Source of the DNA: Micrococcaceae bacterium Sec5.7
GTDB taxonomy: Bacteria; Actinomycetota; Actinomycetes; Actinomycetales; Micrococcaceae
Assembly (NCBI GenBank): GCA_039636785.1
Contig: CP144169.1
Coordinates: 3,844,001-3,908,000 of the forward strand
Length of the DNA stretch: 64,000 nt
Direction of reading: 5' to 3'
Below, piece after piece: positions 24,803-33,766 of this stretch. Every line of letters starts with the position of its first letter. Positions within the stretch are counted from its first letter, which is position 1. The position numbers were made by a program, and so were the translations under genes. Under the pieces are notes generated by a model. It did not search any database. It saw nothing but the letters and a program-made list of their open reading frames with translations, and was not told the origin of the DNA.

Positions 24803-25885
24803 TCACCCTCGGGGGGCAGGCTCGACGTCGTTCGCACGGTTCAGCGGTGTGTGCACGGGAGCGGGAGTTGAGTCCGCGCCTGAACCGGCAGCCGGGCTGA
24901 CACCGGGAGCACCGCGCAGCTCGTCCATCCTGACCAGGATCACGCCGCCAACAATCAGGACGCCGCCCAGCAACTGGATGGGGCCCGGAAGCTCGCCCAG
25001 CAGCAGCCACGCCCAGATCACGGCGAACAGCACCTCGGTCAGCGAAACAAAGGACGCCACCTTCGAACCGAGGGCGCGCGCGGCCACGATTCCGGAAACG
25101 TAGGCAACCACGGTTGCCAGCACCACCAGACCAGCAAGTGACACCCACCACGGCGTGACCCACGGGCCGAGTTTGGTATCGGCTGTGCTGAAGGCCATGG
25201 GCAGGAGCCCCGTTGCCGCTGCCAGCCACATCGCCGCGGCGCCGACCATCAGCCCGCCGGAGGCCAGGACGATTGGCGGCAGAGAGTCATTTTCCCTGGC
25301 CGTAATGAAGAAGTAGATGGCCAGGCAGACAGCCGCCGCGATTCCCCAGAGGACACCGATGAAATCGATCTTCACAGCGCCCGTCAGATCCAGCACCAGG
25401 ACCAGCCCTCCCAGCGACAGCAACGTGCCGCCGAAAGTGAGCGCGCGAGGACGCCTGCGGCCGGCCGCCCAGAGCCACAGCACAATGATCACGGGGGCCA
25501 GGTACTCGAGCAGCAGGGCCACGCCCACGGACAGCCGGGCCACCGCGTTGAAGTAGAACAGCTGGCAGGCGGCCACACCGATCAGGCCGAAGAGCAGGAT
25601 GGTCACCCAGTTGTCCTTCAGCTGGTGCCACCGTCCGCGCAATGCGGGAATGGCCGGGATCGCCAGGATAAGGGCAGCCCCGGTCAGGCGCGCTGTTACC
25701 GCGGCACCCGGGGACCAGCCGGTTTCCAGGAGGGCCTTGGCGAAAGAGCCGGAGATCCCGAACACGGCAGAGGAAAACAGGGCAATCCCCAAACCGGAGG
25801 CCATGAAGCCAGCAGCGCCGCCAACCGGAGTGCGCACCTTCAGGGCTGAAGCCGGCGGTCCGGCGGGAGCGATTGCGGCAGGCAC
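24803..25885 (-). CDS. EamA/RhaT-type DMT-superfamily transporter
   Basis: 360 residues with ten predicted hydrophobic helices forming two EamA halves, as in metabolite exporters of the drug/metabolite transporter superfamily. The substrate is unknown. The GTG start at 25885 has AGGAGG 5 bases upstream. The C-terminal tail (about 40 residues, Pro/Ala/Gly-rich) is probably cytoplasmic and disordered. It is divergent from a CGNR zinc-finger gene 70 bp away, which may regulate it. Confidence 0.88.
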   Translation of the reverse strand: MPAAIAPAGPPASALKVRTPVGGAAGFMASGLGIALFSSAVFGISGSFAKALLETGWSPGAAVTARLTGAALILAIPAIPALRGRWHQLKDNWVTILLFGLIGVAACQLFYFNAVARLSVGVALLLEYLAPVIIVLWLWAAGRRRPRALTFGGTLLSLGGLVLVLDLTGAVKIDFIGVLWGIAAAVCLAIYFFITARENDSLPPIVLASGGLMVGAAAMWLAAATGLLPMAFSTADTKLGPWVTPWWVSLAGLVVLATVVAYVSGIVAARALGSKVASFVSLTEVLFAVIWAWLLLGELPGPIQLLGGVLIVGGVILVRMDELRGAPGVSPAAGSGADSTPAPVHTPLNRANDVEPAPRG

Positions 25886-25955
25886 GGCTGCCTCCTGTCA
25901 GGAGTAAAGTAGGGTTATGGTCATGACATTACGCCCGGCCATGTAAGGAGTCAAG

Positions 25956-26501
25956 ATGGTTTTTGCACCTGACACCGAAGTTGCCCTGCGCACCGTGGTG
26001 AACCTGATCAACAGCGCCGCCAACGAGGAGGAAACCCTGGGGACGTTCGCAGACCTGGACAGGTTCCTCAAAGCCGAAGGATTCACGGGGTCCAGGGCTC
26101 GGGACGCGGCCGAACTGGCCAGTGTGCACCAGCTCCGGAGCCAGCTCGCGGCTCTCTGGACGGCCGATGAGGACACCGCGGTGGAGACCGTTAACCAGAT
26201 GCTCCGGGAGGCCCACGCACTCCCCCAGCTGATGAAACATGACCAGTGGGACTGGCACCTTCACGCAACCACCGGGGAAGCTCCGCTGTCCGACAGAATG
26301 GGCACCGAGGCGGCCATGGCGCTGGTGGACGTGATCCGCAGCATGGAAATGGACCGCATGCTGGTCTGCGCAGCGAGCGATTGCGACGCCGTTGTGCTAG
26401 ATCTGAGCCGGAACCGCTCGAAGAGGTACTGCGATACCGGAAACTGCGCCAACCGCGCCCATGTGGCGGCGTACCGGGCCCGCCAGGCGGCCGCCGGCTA
26501 G
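25956..26501 (+). CDS. CGNR zinc-finger transcriptional regulator (ABATE domain)
   Basis: 181 residues. An N-terminal ABATE helical domain (TEVALRTVVNLINSA) precedes a C-terminal zinc finger with CAASDCD and YCDTGNCANR, a variant in which the signature CGNR is CANR. Members are thought to be DNA-binding repressors with a stress-ligand domain. The divergent neighbour encoding an EamA exporter is its likely target; the shared spacer contains GTCATGAC, a short palindrome. TAAGGAGT precedes the ATG. Confidence 0.88.
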   Translation: MVFAPDTEVALRTVVNLINSAANEEETLGTFADLDRFLKAEGFTGSRARDAAELASVHQLRSQLAALWTADEDTAVETVNQMLREAHALPQLMKHDQWDWHLHATTGEAPLSDRMGTEAAMALVDVIRSMEMDRMLVCAASDCDAVVLDLSRNRSKRYCDTGNCANRAHVAAYRARQAAAG

Positions 26502-26502
26502 C

Positions 26503-26572
26503 CGCCGTCGGGATGCACGGTCGGGATGCACCGTCGGGATGCACCGTCGGGATTCGCCGTCGGGGCGTCACA
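26503..26572. repeat. 13-bp tandem repeat, about five copies
   Basis: The unit GTCGGGATGCACC recurs with an exact 13-base period (unit starts at 26508, 26521, 26534, 26547, 26560), the last copies diverging. It lies directly after the stop codon of the CGNR regulator and before a convergent gene. A slippage-generated minisatellite is the simplest reading. Confidence 0.85.
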
Positions 26573-26700
26573 GCGCGTCACGCCACGCAGAATATTGCTT
26601 CACCCCCGGCACGGGACCGCGGAAATCCGGGGCACGCTGATTCGGACCGGCCCAAAAAGGCGCGCCGCGTGACGGCCCCAAAGACGGGGCGAAGCCGAAA

Positions 26701-27066
26701 CTAGCGGGAGCCGGCGTCGGGCATAGTATCGTCGCTGTCCGGGGCAGGCGTGCCGGACGTCGATCCGTGGCCGCCGGACCCGTGGGGGGACTTCTTGGAG
26801 CTCAGGTTTACGCCGGAGCCCTTGCCCAGATGCTCGGCATTTTCCTTGTAGCTCATGGACAGCATGGCGGCGACCACCAGGGTGACAATGAACGCGATGC
26901 CGGCGCCAGTGAAGGCCAGGTCAAAACGAGGGGTACGGGCGCTTCCGCCGGACGCGAAGATCAGGACGGCGAAGAAGGCGAGCACGGCCCAGAACGCGGA
27001 AAACATCAGCGGTCCCTTCACCGAGGTCCGCAGATTGCGCGGTTTTCCTGGTTTCTGGTTTGCCAA
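26701..27066 (-). CDS. Small two-helix membrane protein, unknown function
   Basis: 121 residues from a TTG at 27066, chosen because GGGAGGAA sits about 6 bases upstream; a longer ORF from 27129 has no such site. Two hydrophobic helices (FSAFWAVLAFFAVLIF and FTGAGIAFIVTLVVAAML) are followed by a hydrophilic tail rich in Gly, Ser and His. No family is recognised. The gene lies downstream of, and on the same strand as, the six-helix HdeD-like gene. Confidence 0.75.
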   Translation of the reverse strand: MANQKPGKPRNLRTSVKGPLMFSAFWAVLAFFAVLIFASGGSARTPRFDLAFTGAGIAFIVTLVVAAMLSMSYKENAEHLGKGSGVNLSSKKSPHGSGGHGSTSGTPAPDSDDTMPDAGSR

Positions 27067-27165
27067 GGTGCTTCCTCCCGTGGGGGCGTTGGCCGTGGGC
27101 CTGCCCGTTTTGATGTGCGGTTGTTCCAAACAGAAATTGTTCTACACGGAGTAGAACCTCTGCCT

Positions 27166-27762
27166 CTAGTTTACGGCCTTCGCAGGGGCCGTCCGCGCAT
27201 CGTGCCGCAGGCTCAGGCCTGCCAGCGTCCAGAGCACGCCCGAGATGATGGCACCGCCGCCGGCAACACCGAGCAAGGCATGGGCGCCCATGCCAATGAA
27301 AAACGGCAGCGCGATGGCTGTGCCGATGCCGAGCAACCCTGACGTGAGCCAGTCGCGCGCCAGGACGTGGCGGCCGCGGAACCTGATGCCGAAGTAGAGC
27401 TCAGCCACACCCATCAGCCCCAGTCCCAGGCCTGCGATGACGCCGAACAGCAGATCCCCGCGCAGCGCGGCCACCGCAATGCCCGATCCGGTCATTGCGG
27501 ATGCTGCCGCGGACAGGATCCGGCCCGGAAGCACTTCGCTGCGGAAGCCCGCCTTCCTGATGGTCCAGATCAACACCACCCCGGTGGCCAGCAGGTAGAT
27601 GCCTCCGGCCCAGCCCATCACGTCGACTGACGGCGAAGCCCAGAAGATGGTCAGCGCACCGAACACGAGCGCCACGGCGGCCCGGAGCAGGACCGGCTGC
27701 CACAGGTCGGCCCGATGGCCGGGCGCGGGGGCGGATTCTGCCGGGATTGCTGGTTGAGTCAC
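27166..27762 (-). CDS. HdeD-like (DUF308) membrane protein
   Basis: 198 residues with about six transmembrane helices in pairs, in the pattern of the HdeD/DUF308 family, whose E. coli member is linked to acid resistance. No catalytic residues are visible. ATG at 27762. The MATE transporter gene lies 25 bp upstream on the same strand, so co-transcription is likely. Confidence 0.75.
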   Translation of the reverse strand: MTQPAIPAESAPAPGHRADLWQPVLLRAAVALVFGALTIFWASPSVDVMGWAGGIYLLATGVVLIWTIRKAGFRSEVLPGRILSAAASAMTGSGIAVAALRGDLLFGVIAGLGLGLMGVAELYFGIRFRGRHVLARDWLTSGLLGIGTAIALPFFIGMGAHALLGVAGGGAIISGVLWTLAGLSLRHDARTAPAKAVN

Positions 27763-27787
27763 CGGACCAGTTTAGTGCGCCGTCGAC

Positions 27788-29155
27788 CTAGTGCGAACCG
27801 AGCACCATCCAGCGGTCCGTCCGCGACCGGAACCCCAGAGTCAGTGCGCGGGCCAGCAGGTAGCCCAGCGAAAACGCCGCCCAGAGCCACACGAGCCCCG
27901 CCGCGCCGTCGACTCCGGAGAATCGGACAGCCAGCAGCAGAGGCAGATACACCACAAGATTGACGACGCCGGCAATCGCCAGATATTTCGCGTCGCCGGC
28001 GCCAATAAGCACCCCGTCCAGCACAAACACGTAGCCGGCGATGGGCTGGCCTATGGCCATCACCCACAGTGCGAGGGTGAGTGCGGACTGGACACCGGCG
28101 TCGGAGGTAAACAGAGCGCCGGCCCACGGCGCAGCAATAGCCAGCAGCGCCCCGGTCACAACGCCGAAGCAGGCACCCCAGCGGATCATGGTCCGGGTCA
28201 GCAGCCGCGCTCTGGCCGGATTGGACGCGCCCAATTCCTTGCCGATGAGCGCCTGGGCGGCGATGGCCAAGGCATCGAGCGCAAAGGCGAGGAAGGAGAA
28301 AATGGTCATGGCCAGCTGGTGCGCGGCGAGGTTCACGGGGCCCTGGGCCGTGACCACCAGGACCGTTGCCAGGATGGCCAGGCGCAGGCTGAGCGTCCGG
28401 AGCATCAGCCACGAACCCACCTTGGTCATGGCCCGGATTCCATGCCAGTCCGGGAATAGCGAAACCCCATGCCGGCGGGCGTTTTTCTGGACCATGACCA
28501 GGTACACGGCCGCCATGGCCCACTGCGCAATGCTGGTGCCCACCGCGGAACCTGTCACGGACCAGTTCAGGCCATAGACCAGCACCAGATTGAGCACGAT
28601 ATTCAGGGCGAAGCCCGCGGTGGCAACCACCAGCGGGGTCCGCGTGTCCTGCAGCCCGCGCAGCACCCCGGTCCCGGCGAAGATCAGGAGCATTGCTACC
28701 AGCCCGGGCATCGACCAGCGCAAGTAGTCCACCGCGAAGGAGCGCACCTCCCCGGTGGCTCCCATCAGTTCCACGAGCGGTTCCGCGGCAACAAACCCGG
28801 CGGCCGCGAGAACCATTCCCAACAGCAGCGCCAGCCAGACGCCGTCGCGCCCGGCGCCGAGGGCCTTACCGATGTTGCCGTTGCCCACGGCACGGGCAAC
28901 CGCCGGGGTGGTGGAGTAGGCCAGGAACACCATCAGGCCAACAGCAGTGTGCAGCACCGCGGAAGCCAGGCCCACGCCCGCCAGCTGCGCGACACCCAAG
29001 TGCCCCACGATCGCCGAATCGGCCAGCAGGAACAGGGGCTCGGCAATAAGCGCACCGAAGGCAGGCACGGCGAGGCGCAGGATCTCCCGGCTGTGGCTCT
29101 TGGCGGGGTGGCTGGGCTGAACGGGCACGTCTGTGGCGGGAGGGGAGTCAGGCAC
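27788..29155 (-). CDS. MATE-family multidrug efflux transporter (DinF-like)
   Basis: 455 residues, 12 helices in two related halves (compare EPLFLLADSAIVGHLGVAQL with the second-half start). The segment LFLLADSAIVGHLG is the family hallmark. It exports cationic drugs or metabolites using Na+ or H+. A short repeat cluster lies immediately upstream of the start. It probably leads a unit with the HdeD-like gene downstream. Confidence 0.92.
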   Translation of the reverse strand: MPDSPPATDVPVQPSHPAKSHSREILRLAVPAFGALIAEPLFLLADSAIVGHLGVAQLAGVGLASAVLHTAVGLMVFLAYSTTPAVARAVGNGNIGKALGAGRDGVWLALLLGMVLAAAGFVAAEPLVELMGATGEVRSFAVDYLRWSMPGLVAMLLIFAGTGVLRGLQDTRTPLVVATAGFALNIVLNLVLVYGLNWSVTGSAVGTSIAQWAMAAVYLVMVQKNARRHGVSLFPDWHGIRAMTKVGSWLMLRTLSLRLAILATVLVVTAQGPVNLAAHQLAMTIFSFLAFALDALAIAAQALIGKELGASNPARARLLTRTMIRWGACFGVVTGALLAIAAPWAGALFTSDAGVQSALTLALWVMAIGQPIAGYVFVLDGVLIGAGDAKYLAIAGVVNLVVYLPLLLAVRFSGVDGAAGLVWLWAAFSLGYLLARALTLGFRSRTDRWMVLGSH

Positions 29156-29167
29156 GGTTTCAGCCTA

Positions 29168-29264
29168 CCGGCGAGTCCCGGGCCGGACCTCCCGGCGAGT
29201 CCCGGGCCGGACCTCCCGGGGCCGGACCTCCCGGGGCCGGACCTCCCGGGGCCGGCGGGAACAG
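29168..29264. repeat. GC-rich tandem repeats upstream of the MATE gene
   Basis: A 24-base unit (GCGAGTCCCGGGCCGGACCT plus CCCG) occurs twice, followed by three copies of a 15-base derivative (GGGGCCGGACCTCCC). The array sits in the promoter region of the MATE gene. Changes in copy number could affect spacing of promoter elements, but no promoter could be fixed. Confidence 0.8.
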
Positions 29265-29292
29265 CGGCGACGAAGGACTCATTCCGCCTCAA

Positions 29293-29312
29293 ATAGTTGA
29301 CACTTCAACTAT
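29293..29312 (+). promoter_or_regulatory. MarR-type palindrome upstream of the DoxX gene
   Basis: ATAGTTGA (29293-29300) and TCAACTAT (29305-29312) form a perfect 8-bp inverted repeat with a 4-base spacer that includes a TTGACA-like -35. The shape and sequence fit operators of MarR/HxlR-type repressors. No regulator gene is adjacent, so the protein that binds it must be encoded elsewhere. Confidence 0.6.
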
Positions 29313-29408
29313 GAGCAGGGGAGACTCGGACACTGAAGCTTCAACGCTGCGACCTGGATCGCTTGTACCCAGACAGCCCCAACCGATATCCGAAACGGTG
29401 AAACTCCC

Positions 29409-29843
29409 ATGAACCAGTCCAACCTGACCACCACAGCCCTCACAATCTTGCGCGTCATAGTCGGATTCCTCTTTGCTGCCCACGGCTGGCAGAAATTCAC
29501 TGAGTGGACCATTGCCGGAACCCAGGCCTCGTTTGCGCAGATGGGCATCCCCGCAGCCAGCGTGGCCGCTCCGGTAGTGGCCACTCTGGAACTCGCCGGA
29601 GGCGTCGCACTGATTCTGGGCGTCCTGGCCCGTGTGTTTGCGGCACTTCTGGCGCTGGACATGCTCGGTGCGCTCTTTCTGGTACACGCCCCCGCGGGGG
29701 TCTTTGCGGCTACCGGCGGCTACGAGCTGGTACTGCTCCTTGCGGCCGGCGCACTGGCGGTCGCATTGGCCGGAGCCGGCCGGCTCTCGCTGGACCGTGC
29801 CCTCTTTGGCCGCAGCCGCTCCAGGCTGAGCGTCCTCGCCTAG
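29409..29843 (+). CDS. DoxX-family membrane protein
   Basis: 144 residues with four hydrophobic helices. ILRVIVGFLFAAHGWQKF and VATLELAGGVALILG match the DoxX family, whose members associate with redox or thiol stress and are often induced by electrophiles. ATG at 29409. It stands alone, with a probable repressor palindrome upstream and a terminator hairpin downstream. Confidence 0.9.
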   Translation: MNQSNLTTTALTILRVIVGFLFAAHGWQKFTEWTIAGTQASFAQMGIPAASVAAPVVATLELAGGVALILGVLARVFAALLALDMLGALFLVHAPAGVFAATGGYELVLLLAAGALAVALAGAGRLSLDRALFGRSRSRLSVLA

Positions 29844-29869
29844 GTTCCGCCCCTCCGGCACAACACGTA

Positions 29870-29908
29870 CGACGGCGGCCGCGCTCCTCAGGTGGGCAGC
29901 CGCCGTCG
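29870..29908. terminator. Hairpin between doxX and the Gfo/Idh gene
   Basis: CGACGGCGGC (29870-29879) pairs with GCCGCCGTCG (29899-29908), with a 19-base loop. There is no T-tract. It lies between convergent genes and shares the GACGGCGG core with hairpins at 15554 and 17875. Confidence 0.6.
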
Positions 29909-29994
29909 GGCATTAGCGCCCGTTGAGATATTCCGGGCCCACGGCGCGGATCCCGCCAAGATCCGGGAATGGCCCTCGACGCGGACCAGATGGG

Positions 29995-31047
29995 CTAGAA
30001 CACGACTTCGCGTCCGGTCTCACTGGATTCATAAATGGCGGAGATGATCTTCATCAACTCCAGGCCGTGGGCGGCGGGGGCCGCTTCCTCCGCGTCGCCG
30101 CGCACGGTGGCCAGGAAGTGCTCGATTTCATTACGGTAGGCAATGTTGTCGAAGGTCAGCGAGTCGATCTGCGGGGCGATGTTCAGCAGTGTGTCGTGCT
30201 TTTCCGTGAACAGCTTCAGCTCCGGCTCCAGTTGCGCCCCGCCCTTGTCGCCGAAGAGCTGGACCTTCACCTCGTCCTGGCCGTGCATCGAGTAGCTGGT
30301 GTCGAAATGCAAGGTGGCACCGTTGCGGAACTTGACCAGCGCCGTAGCCAGATCCTCCACGGTGTTCCGCTGAGGGTCGTAGTCCGCCGACAGGTAACGG
30401 GAGTAGTGGGCCACATTGGCCCGGTTGCCGATCTTGTGGAAGACGCTTCCGGAGACGCTGGCCACCTCCGGGCAGCCCATCAGGTACCAGCAGATGTCAA
30501 TGAAATGAACGCCGAGGTCGATCAGGGGCCCGCCGCCGGAGAGCGCCTTGTCGGCGAACCAGCCGCCCGGGTTGCCCACCCGGCGCAGGCAGCTTGCCTT
30601 GGCGTAATAGATCTCCCCGAGGTCTCCGGCGTCAATGAACTTCCGCAGCACCTGGGCATTGGGCGAAAACCGGCGGACGTAGGCCACCTGCAACTTGGCG
30701 CTGCCGGCCGAGGCGGCTGCCATGACCGCCTCGGCTTCGGCCAGCGTCGCCGTCATCGGCTTCTCGATCAGCACATGCTTGCCGGCGTCGAGGGCAGCCA
30801 TCACGATGTCCGCGTGGGTGTCGTTGCGGGTGCAGATGCTCACCGCGTGCACCTGGTCATCGGCCAGCAGCTGGCGGTAGTCGGTGTAGACCTTGGGCAC
30901 GGCGTACTCCCCGGCCCGGCGGTGCGCCCGCGGTGAGTCGATGTCGCAGACGGCTACGAGGTCGGAACCGGCCGAATCCTTGTAGGACTGCAGATGGGAA
31001 TCGGCGATGGTGCCCAGGCCGATCACCCCGACGTTGACGACGCTCAT
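29995..31047 (-). CDS. Gfo/Idh/MocA-family NAD(P)-dependent oxidoreductase
   Basis: 350 residues. N-terminal Rossmann motif VGVIGLGTIADSHL and the conserved Glu-Lys-Pro (IEKPMT, near residue 97) are visible. A C-terminal alpha/beta sheet domain includes the substrate-side GGGPLIDLGVHFIDICWYL. The family oxidises or reduces sugars, inositols and their derivatives. The ATG overlaps the stop of the TIM-barrel isomerase gene by 4 bases, so both act in one pathway. It lies divergently next to an ABC sugar importer. The substrate is unknown. Confidence 0.92.
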   Translation of the reverse strand: MSVVNVGVIGLGTIADSHLQSYKDSAGSDLVAVCDIDSPRAHRRAGEYAVPKVYTDYRQLLADDQVHAVSICTRNDTHADIVMAALDAGKHVLIEKPMTATLAEAEAVMAAASAGSAKLQVAYVRRFSPNAQVLRKFIDAGDLGEIYYAKASCLRRVGNPGGWFADKALSGGGPLIDLGVHFIDICWYLMGCPEVASVSGSVFHKIGNRANVAHYSRYLSADYDPQRNTVEDLATALVKFRNGATLHFDTSYSMHGQDEVKVQLFGDKGGAQLEPELKLFTEKHDTLLNIAPQIDSLTFDNIAYRNEIEHFLATVRGDAEEAAPAAHGLELMKIISAIYESSETGREVVF

Positions 31048-31904
31048 GCCGCACTCCCCTGAAGGAGACGGCCGGCGTTCTCCAGGCAGTCGGGTACCGC
31101 GGTCAGGCAGTCCTCGCGTCCCTCGTATTCAATCGACAGGGGCCCGTCGTAGCCGGAGTCCCGGATGATCCCCGCGATCCGCTCCATGTCCAGGTCCCCC
31201 AGCCCGAACACCGAGCCCTGGATGTAGTTGCCGGCGGCCGTCTTCAGCCAGCCGGCCCCGGGTGCGCTCCGACGGATGTAGAAGTCCTTCAGGTGAACGA
31301 TGGAGGCGTACGGCAGTAGCCGGGGAATGGCCGCTTCCGGCGCCTCGTCCAGGCAGAGGAAATTGCCGATGTCCAAGGTGATCCGGAAGTTCTCCCGGTC
31401 CACCGCATGCACAAGCGCCAGGAGACGTTCGCTGAGGTTGAACGCCATGCCATGGTTTTCCACGCTGGTGGTGATCCCTAGATCTGCGGCGTAGTCCGCC
31501 AGCTCGCGGCAGGCGGGGACGACGGCGTCGCAGGCCTCCCTGAACTCGCGGTGGTCCGCCGGCTGCCAGCCCCAGGGTACGACGTCGTGCCGGAACCGGG
31601 TGATGCCAAGCTCGGCCGCGGCATCGAGGTGCTTCCTGATCCGGGCCACTTCCGCCGGTGCGTCCGGTCCGCTGAAATCCGCGCCCACCACATAGTTGCC
31701 CAATTCCATGCCGCGCTCGGCTGCCCGCTCCGTCACCGCGGTGCGCAGCGCGGGCGATTCACTCAAATCCGCCCCCAGTCCTGCGTCGGCAAGCTCCAGA
31801 TGCCCGGCCCCGGCATCGGCCGCCCAGTCGACCAGATCCGCAACGCCCAGCCGGCCATCGGCCAGGGCCCCGGCAAGACTGTATGAACTAAGACCTATCT
31901 TCAC
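31044..31904 (-). CDS. Sugar phosphate isomerase/epimerase (xylose isomerase-like TIM barrel)
   Basis: 286 residues from a GTG at 31904, supported by AAAGGT 6 bases upstream; the longer ORF runs into the divergent promoter. The AP_endonuc_2 fold shows metal ligands in VENHG, TLDIGNFL, VHLKDF and the terminal IEYEG. Members isomerise or epimerise sugars, keto-sugars or inosose, and some act as lyases. Coupled to the Gfo/Idh gene downstream: oxidation to a keto-sugar followed by isomerisation is a common pairing. Confidence 0.9.
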   Translation of the reverse strand: MKIGLSSYSLAGALADGRLGVADLVDWAADAGAGHLELADAGLGADLSESPALRTAVTERAAERGMELGNYVVGADFSGPDAPAEVARIRKHLDAAAELGITRFRHDVVPWGWQPADHREFREACDAVVPACRELADYAADLGITTSVENHGMAFNLSERLLALVHAVDRENFRITLDIGNFLCLDEAPEAAIPRLLPYASIVHLKDFYIRRSAPGAGWLKTAAGNYIQGSVFGLGDLDMERIAGIIRDSGYDGPLSIEYEGREDCLTAVPDCLENAGRLLQGSAA

Positions 31905-32046
31905 GTTGAAACCTTTCTCCTCGGTTCCTACGACACTATGTGCGGCAAATGGCGAACGGAGGGGGCGGACCTTTTTTCGGAACTGAACTATGTTTGCCCC
32001 GGCCAAAGCCATGCCGTCGTCGGGCAAAGCTCCATAGGGTGTCAGG

Positions 32047-33621
32047 ATGAGAGCCACATTGCCCCGCATCGCCATCACCGGAATCGCCCTGGAAGCGAGC
32101 ACCTATTCCCCGGCCCGGACCAACATCGGAGACTTTGTCCGCCGCGACGGCACGGAGATCTTCGACCAGTACCCCTTCTTCGCCCCGGGCCAGCCGGTGC
32201 GCGAGGCCGCCAGGTGGTTACCCCTGACCCATTTCCGCGCCATCCCCGGCGGCGCGGTGCCAGCGGAGGACTTCGCCGAAATGAAGCGGATCATTGCCGC
32301 CGGGCTGCGTGAGTGCCTGGCCGATGGTCCGTTGGACGGACTGTACCTCGACATCCACGGGGCAATGAGCGTCGTCGGCCTGGACGACCCGGAGGGCGAC
32401 CTCATCCAGGAGCTGCGCGATCTCGTGGGGCCGGACACCCTGATCAGCAGCGGCATGGACCTGCACGGCAACGTTTCCTGGACCTTGGCCCACCAGCTGG
32501 ATATCGCCGGCTGCTACCGGATGGCACCCCACGAGGATTGGTTGGAGACCAAGGAGCGGGCCGCAGCCAACCTGCTGGTCCGGCTGGCCCTGGCCCCGGA
32601 GCAGCGCCGTCCGCTCAAGGCCTGGATACCCGTGCCGATCCTGCTGCCCGGGGAGAAAACCAGCACCCGGATCGAACCGGCGAAGAGCCTCTATGCGGCC
32701 GTGGCCGATGCCGCCGAGGCACCTGGCATCCTGGACGCGGCGTTGTGGATCGGCTATGCCTGGGCGGATGAACCGCGCAACCATGCGGTGGTGATGGTGA
32801 CCGGCGACGACGGCCCGGCCATCTGCGCCCGGGCGGAGGACCTGGCCGAACGCATGTGGGAGCACCGCCGGGACTTCGGCTTCGTCGCCCCGGCAGGAGA
32901 CCTCGCCGAGTGCCTGGAGACCGCGGCGGGCAGCCCGCTGCGGCCCTATTTCATCAGCGATTCCGGGGATAATCCGACCGCTGGCGGGGCCGGAGACGTA
33001 ACCTGGACGCTGCAGGAGTTGCTCAGCGATCCGCGCATCCGCAACGGCAGCCTGCGGGTGATCTACGCCTCCATCCCCGACGCCGGCGCCTTCGATGCCT
33101 GCCAGGCCGCGGGCGTCGGCGAGCGGGTCCGCGTGCTGGCCGGGGCCCGGGTGGACGCGACCCATTCCGGCCCCATCATGCTGGACGGCGTCGTGGAGCA
33201 TCTTCACGAGGGCGACCCGGTGGCCGGGGCGGAGGCCGTGGTGCGCATCGGCGGGCTTCAGGTGATCGTGACCCGCAGACGCAAGCCGTACCATCTGGAG
33301 CAGGACTTCGTCCGCAATTCCCTGGCGCCGCGGCAGGCGGACATCGTGGTGGTCAAGATCGGATACCTGGAGCCGGACCTGTTCGCCATGGCCGCCGGCT
33401 GGATGCTGGCACTGACCCCCGGCGGCGTGGACCAGGATCTTCAGCGGCTGGGGCACCGCCGCATCCTCCGTCCGATGTTTCCGTACGACGACGGCGGTTT
33501 CCGGCCGGATCTGTCGGCCCGGCTGGTCCCGGCCTCCAATGAACCGGCGGGCAGGGCAGCGGACGCGGCCCGGGGCGGTAAGGCCTGGCCCGCGGCGGCG
33601 AGGTCTGGCCGGAGGCTGTAA
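32047..33621 (+). CDS. M81-family metallopeptidase, MlrC (microcystinase)-like
   Basis: 524 residues. N-terminal DUF1485/MlrC domain with GLYLDIHGAMSVVG and SSGMDLHGNVSWTLAHQ (likely zinc ligands His and Asp), and a C-terminal MlrC domain with NPTAGGAGDVTWTLQELL. MlrC degrades linear microcystin peptides, but most homologues are in sugar or peptide clusters with unknown substrates. The last about 30 residues are low-complexity Ala/Arg/Gly. Divergent from the isomerase and upstream of the ABC importer, so it is probably part of the same pathway, perhaps cleaving an amide-linked sugar. Confidence 0.88.
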   Translation: MRATLPRIAITGIALEASTYSPARTNIGDFVRRDGTEIFDQYPFFAPGQPVREAARWLPLTHFRAIPGGAVPAEDFAEMKRIIAAGLRECLADGPLDGLYLDIHGAMSVVGLDDPEGDLIQELRDLVGPDTLISSGMDLHGNVSWTLAHQLDIAGCYRMAPHEDWLETKERAAANLLVRLALAPEQRRPLKAWIPVPILLPGEKTSTRIEPAKSLYAAVADAAEAPGILDAALWIGYAWADEPRNHAVVMVTGDDGPAICARAEDLAERMWEHRRDFGFVAPAGDLAECLETAAGSPLRPYFISDSGDNPTAGGAGDVTWTLQELLSDPRIRNGSLRVIYASIPDAGAFDACQAAGVGERVRVLAGARVDATHSGPIMLDGVVEHLHEGDPVAGAEAVVRIGGLQVIVTRRRKPYHLEQDFVRNSLAPRQADIVVVKIGYLEPDLFAMAAGWMLALTPGGVDQDLQRLGHRRILRPMFPYDDGGFRPDLSARLVPASNEPAGRAADAARGGKAWPAAARSGRRL

Positions 33622-33655
33622 GGCCGGGCCGGGGCACGGCATTTTGGCCCAACTA

Positions 33656-33671
33656 AGTTCGCCACCGAACT
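33656..33671. promoter_or_regulatory. ROK-type operator upstream of the ABC importer
   Basis: AGTTCG and CGAACT form a 6-bp inverted repeat with spacer CCAC, extended to CTAAGTTCG...CGAACTAACT. It resembles operators of ROK repressors such as XylR. Related ACTAAGTTCC sequence lies upstream of the ROK regulator gene (37981-37990) and GGAACTGAACTATG in the divergent promoter (about 31979-31992), suggesting one regulon. Confidence 0.55.
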
Positions 33672-33766
33672 AACTACAACATCTTTCGACAGCCCCCGCC
33701 GGTGTGGTTGGTTTGCTCCTATCGGGCCACGAATTCCTTCGGCCCCGGACGAAAGATGGAGGAATC

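Noticed and set aside
26503..26572. CRISPR-like repetition
   Set aside because: Units are 13 bases with no spacers and no cas genes; it is a simple tandem repeat.
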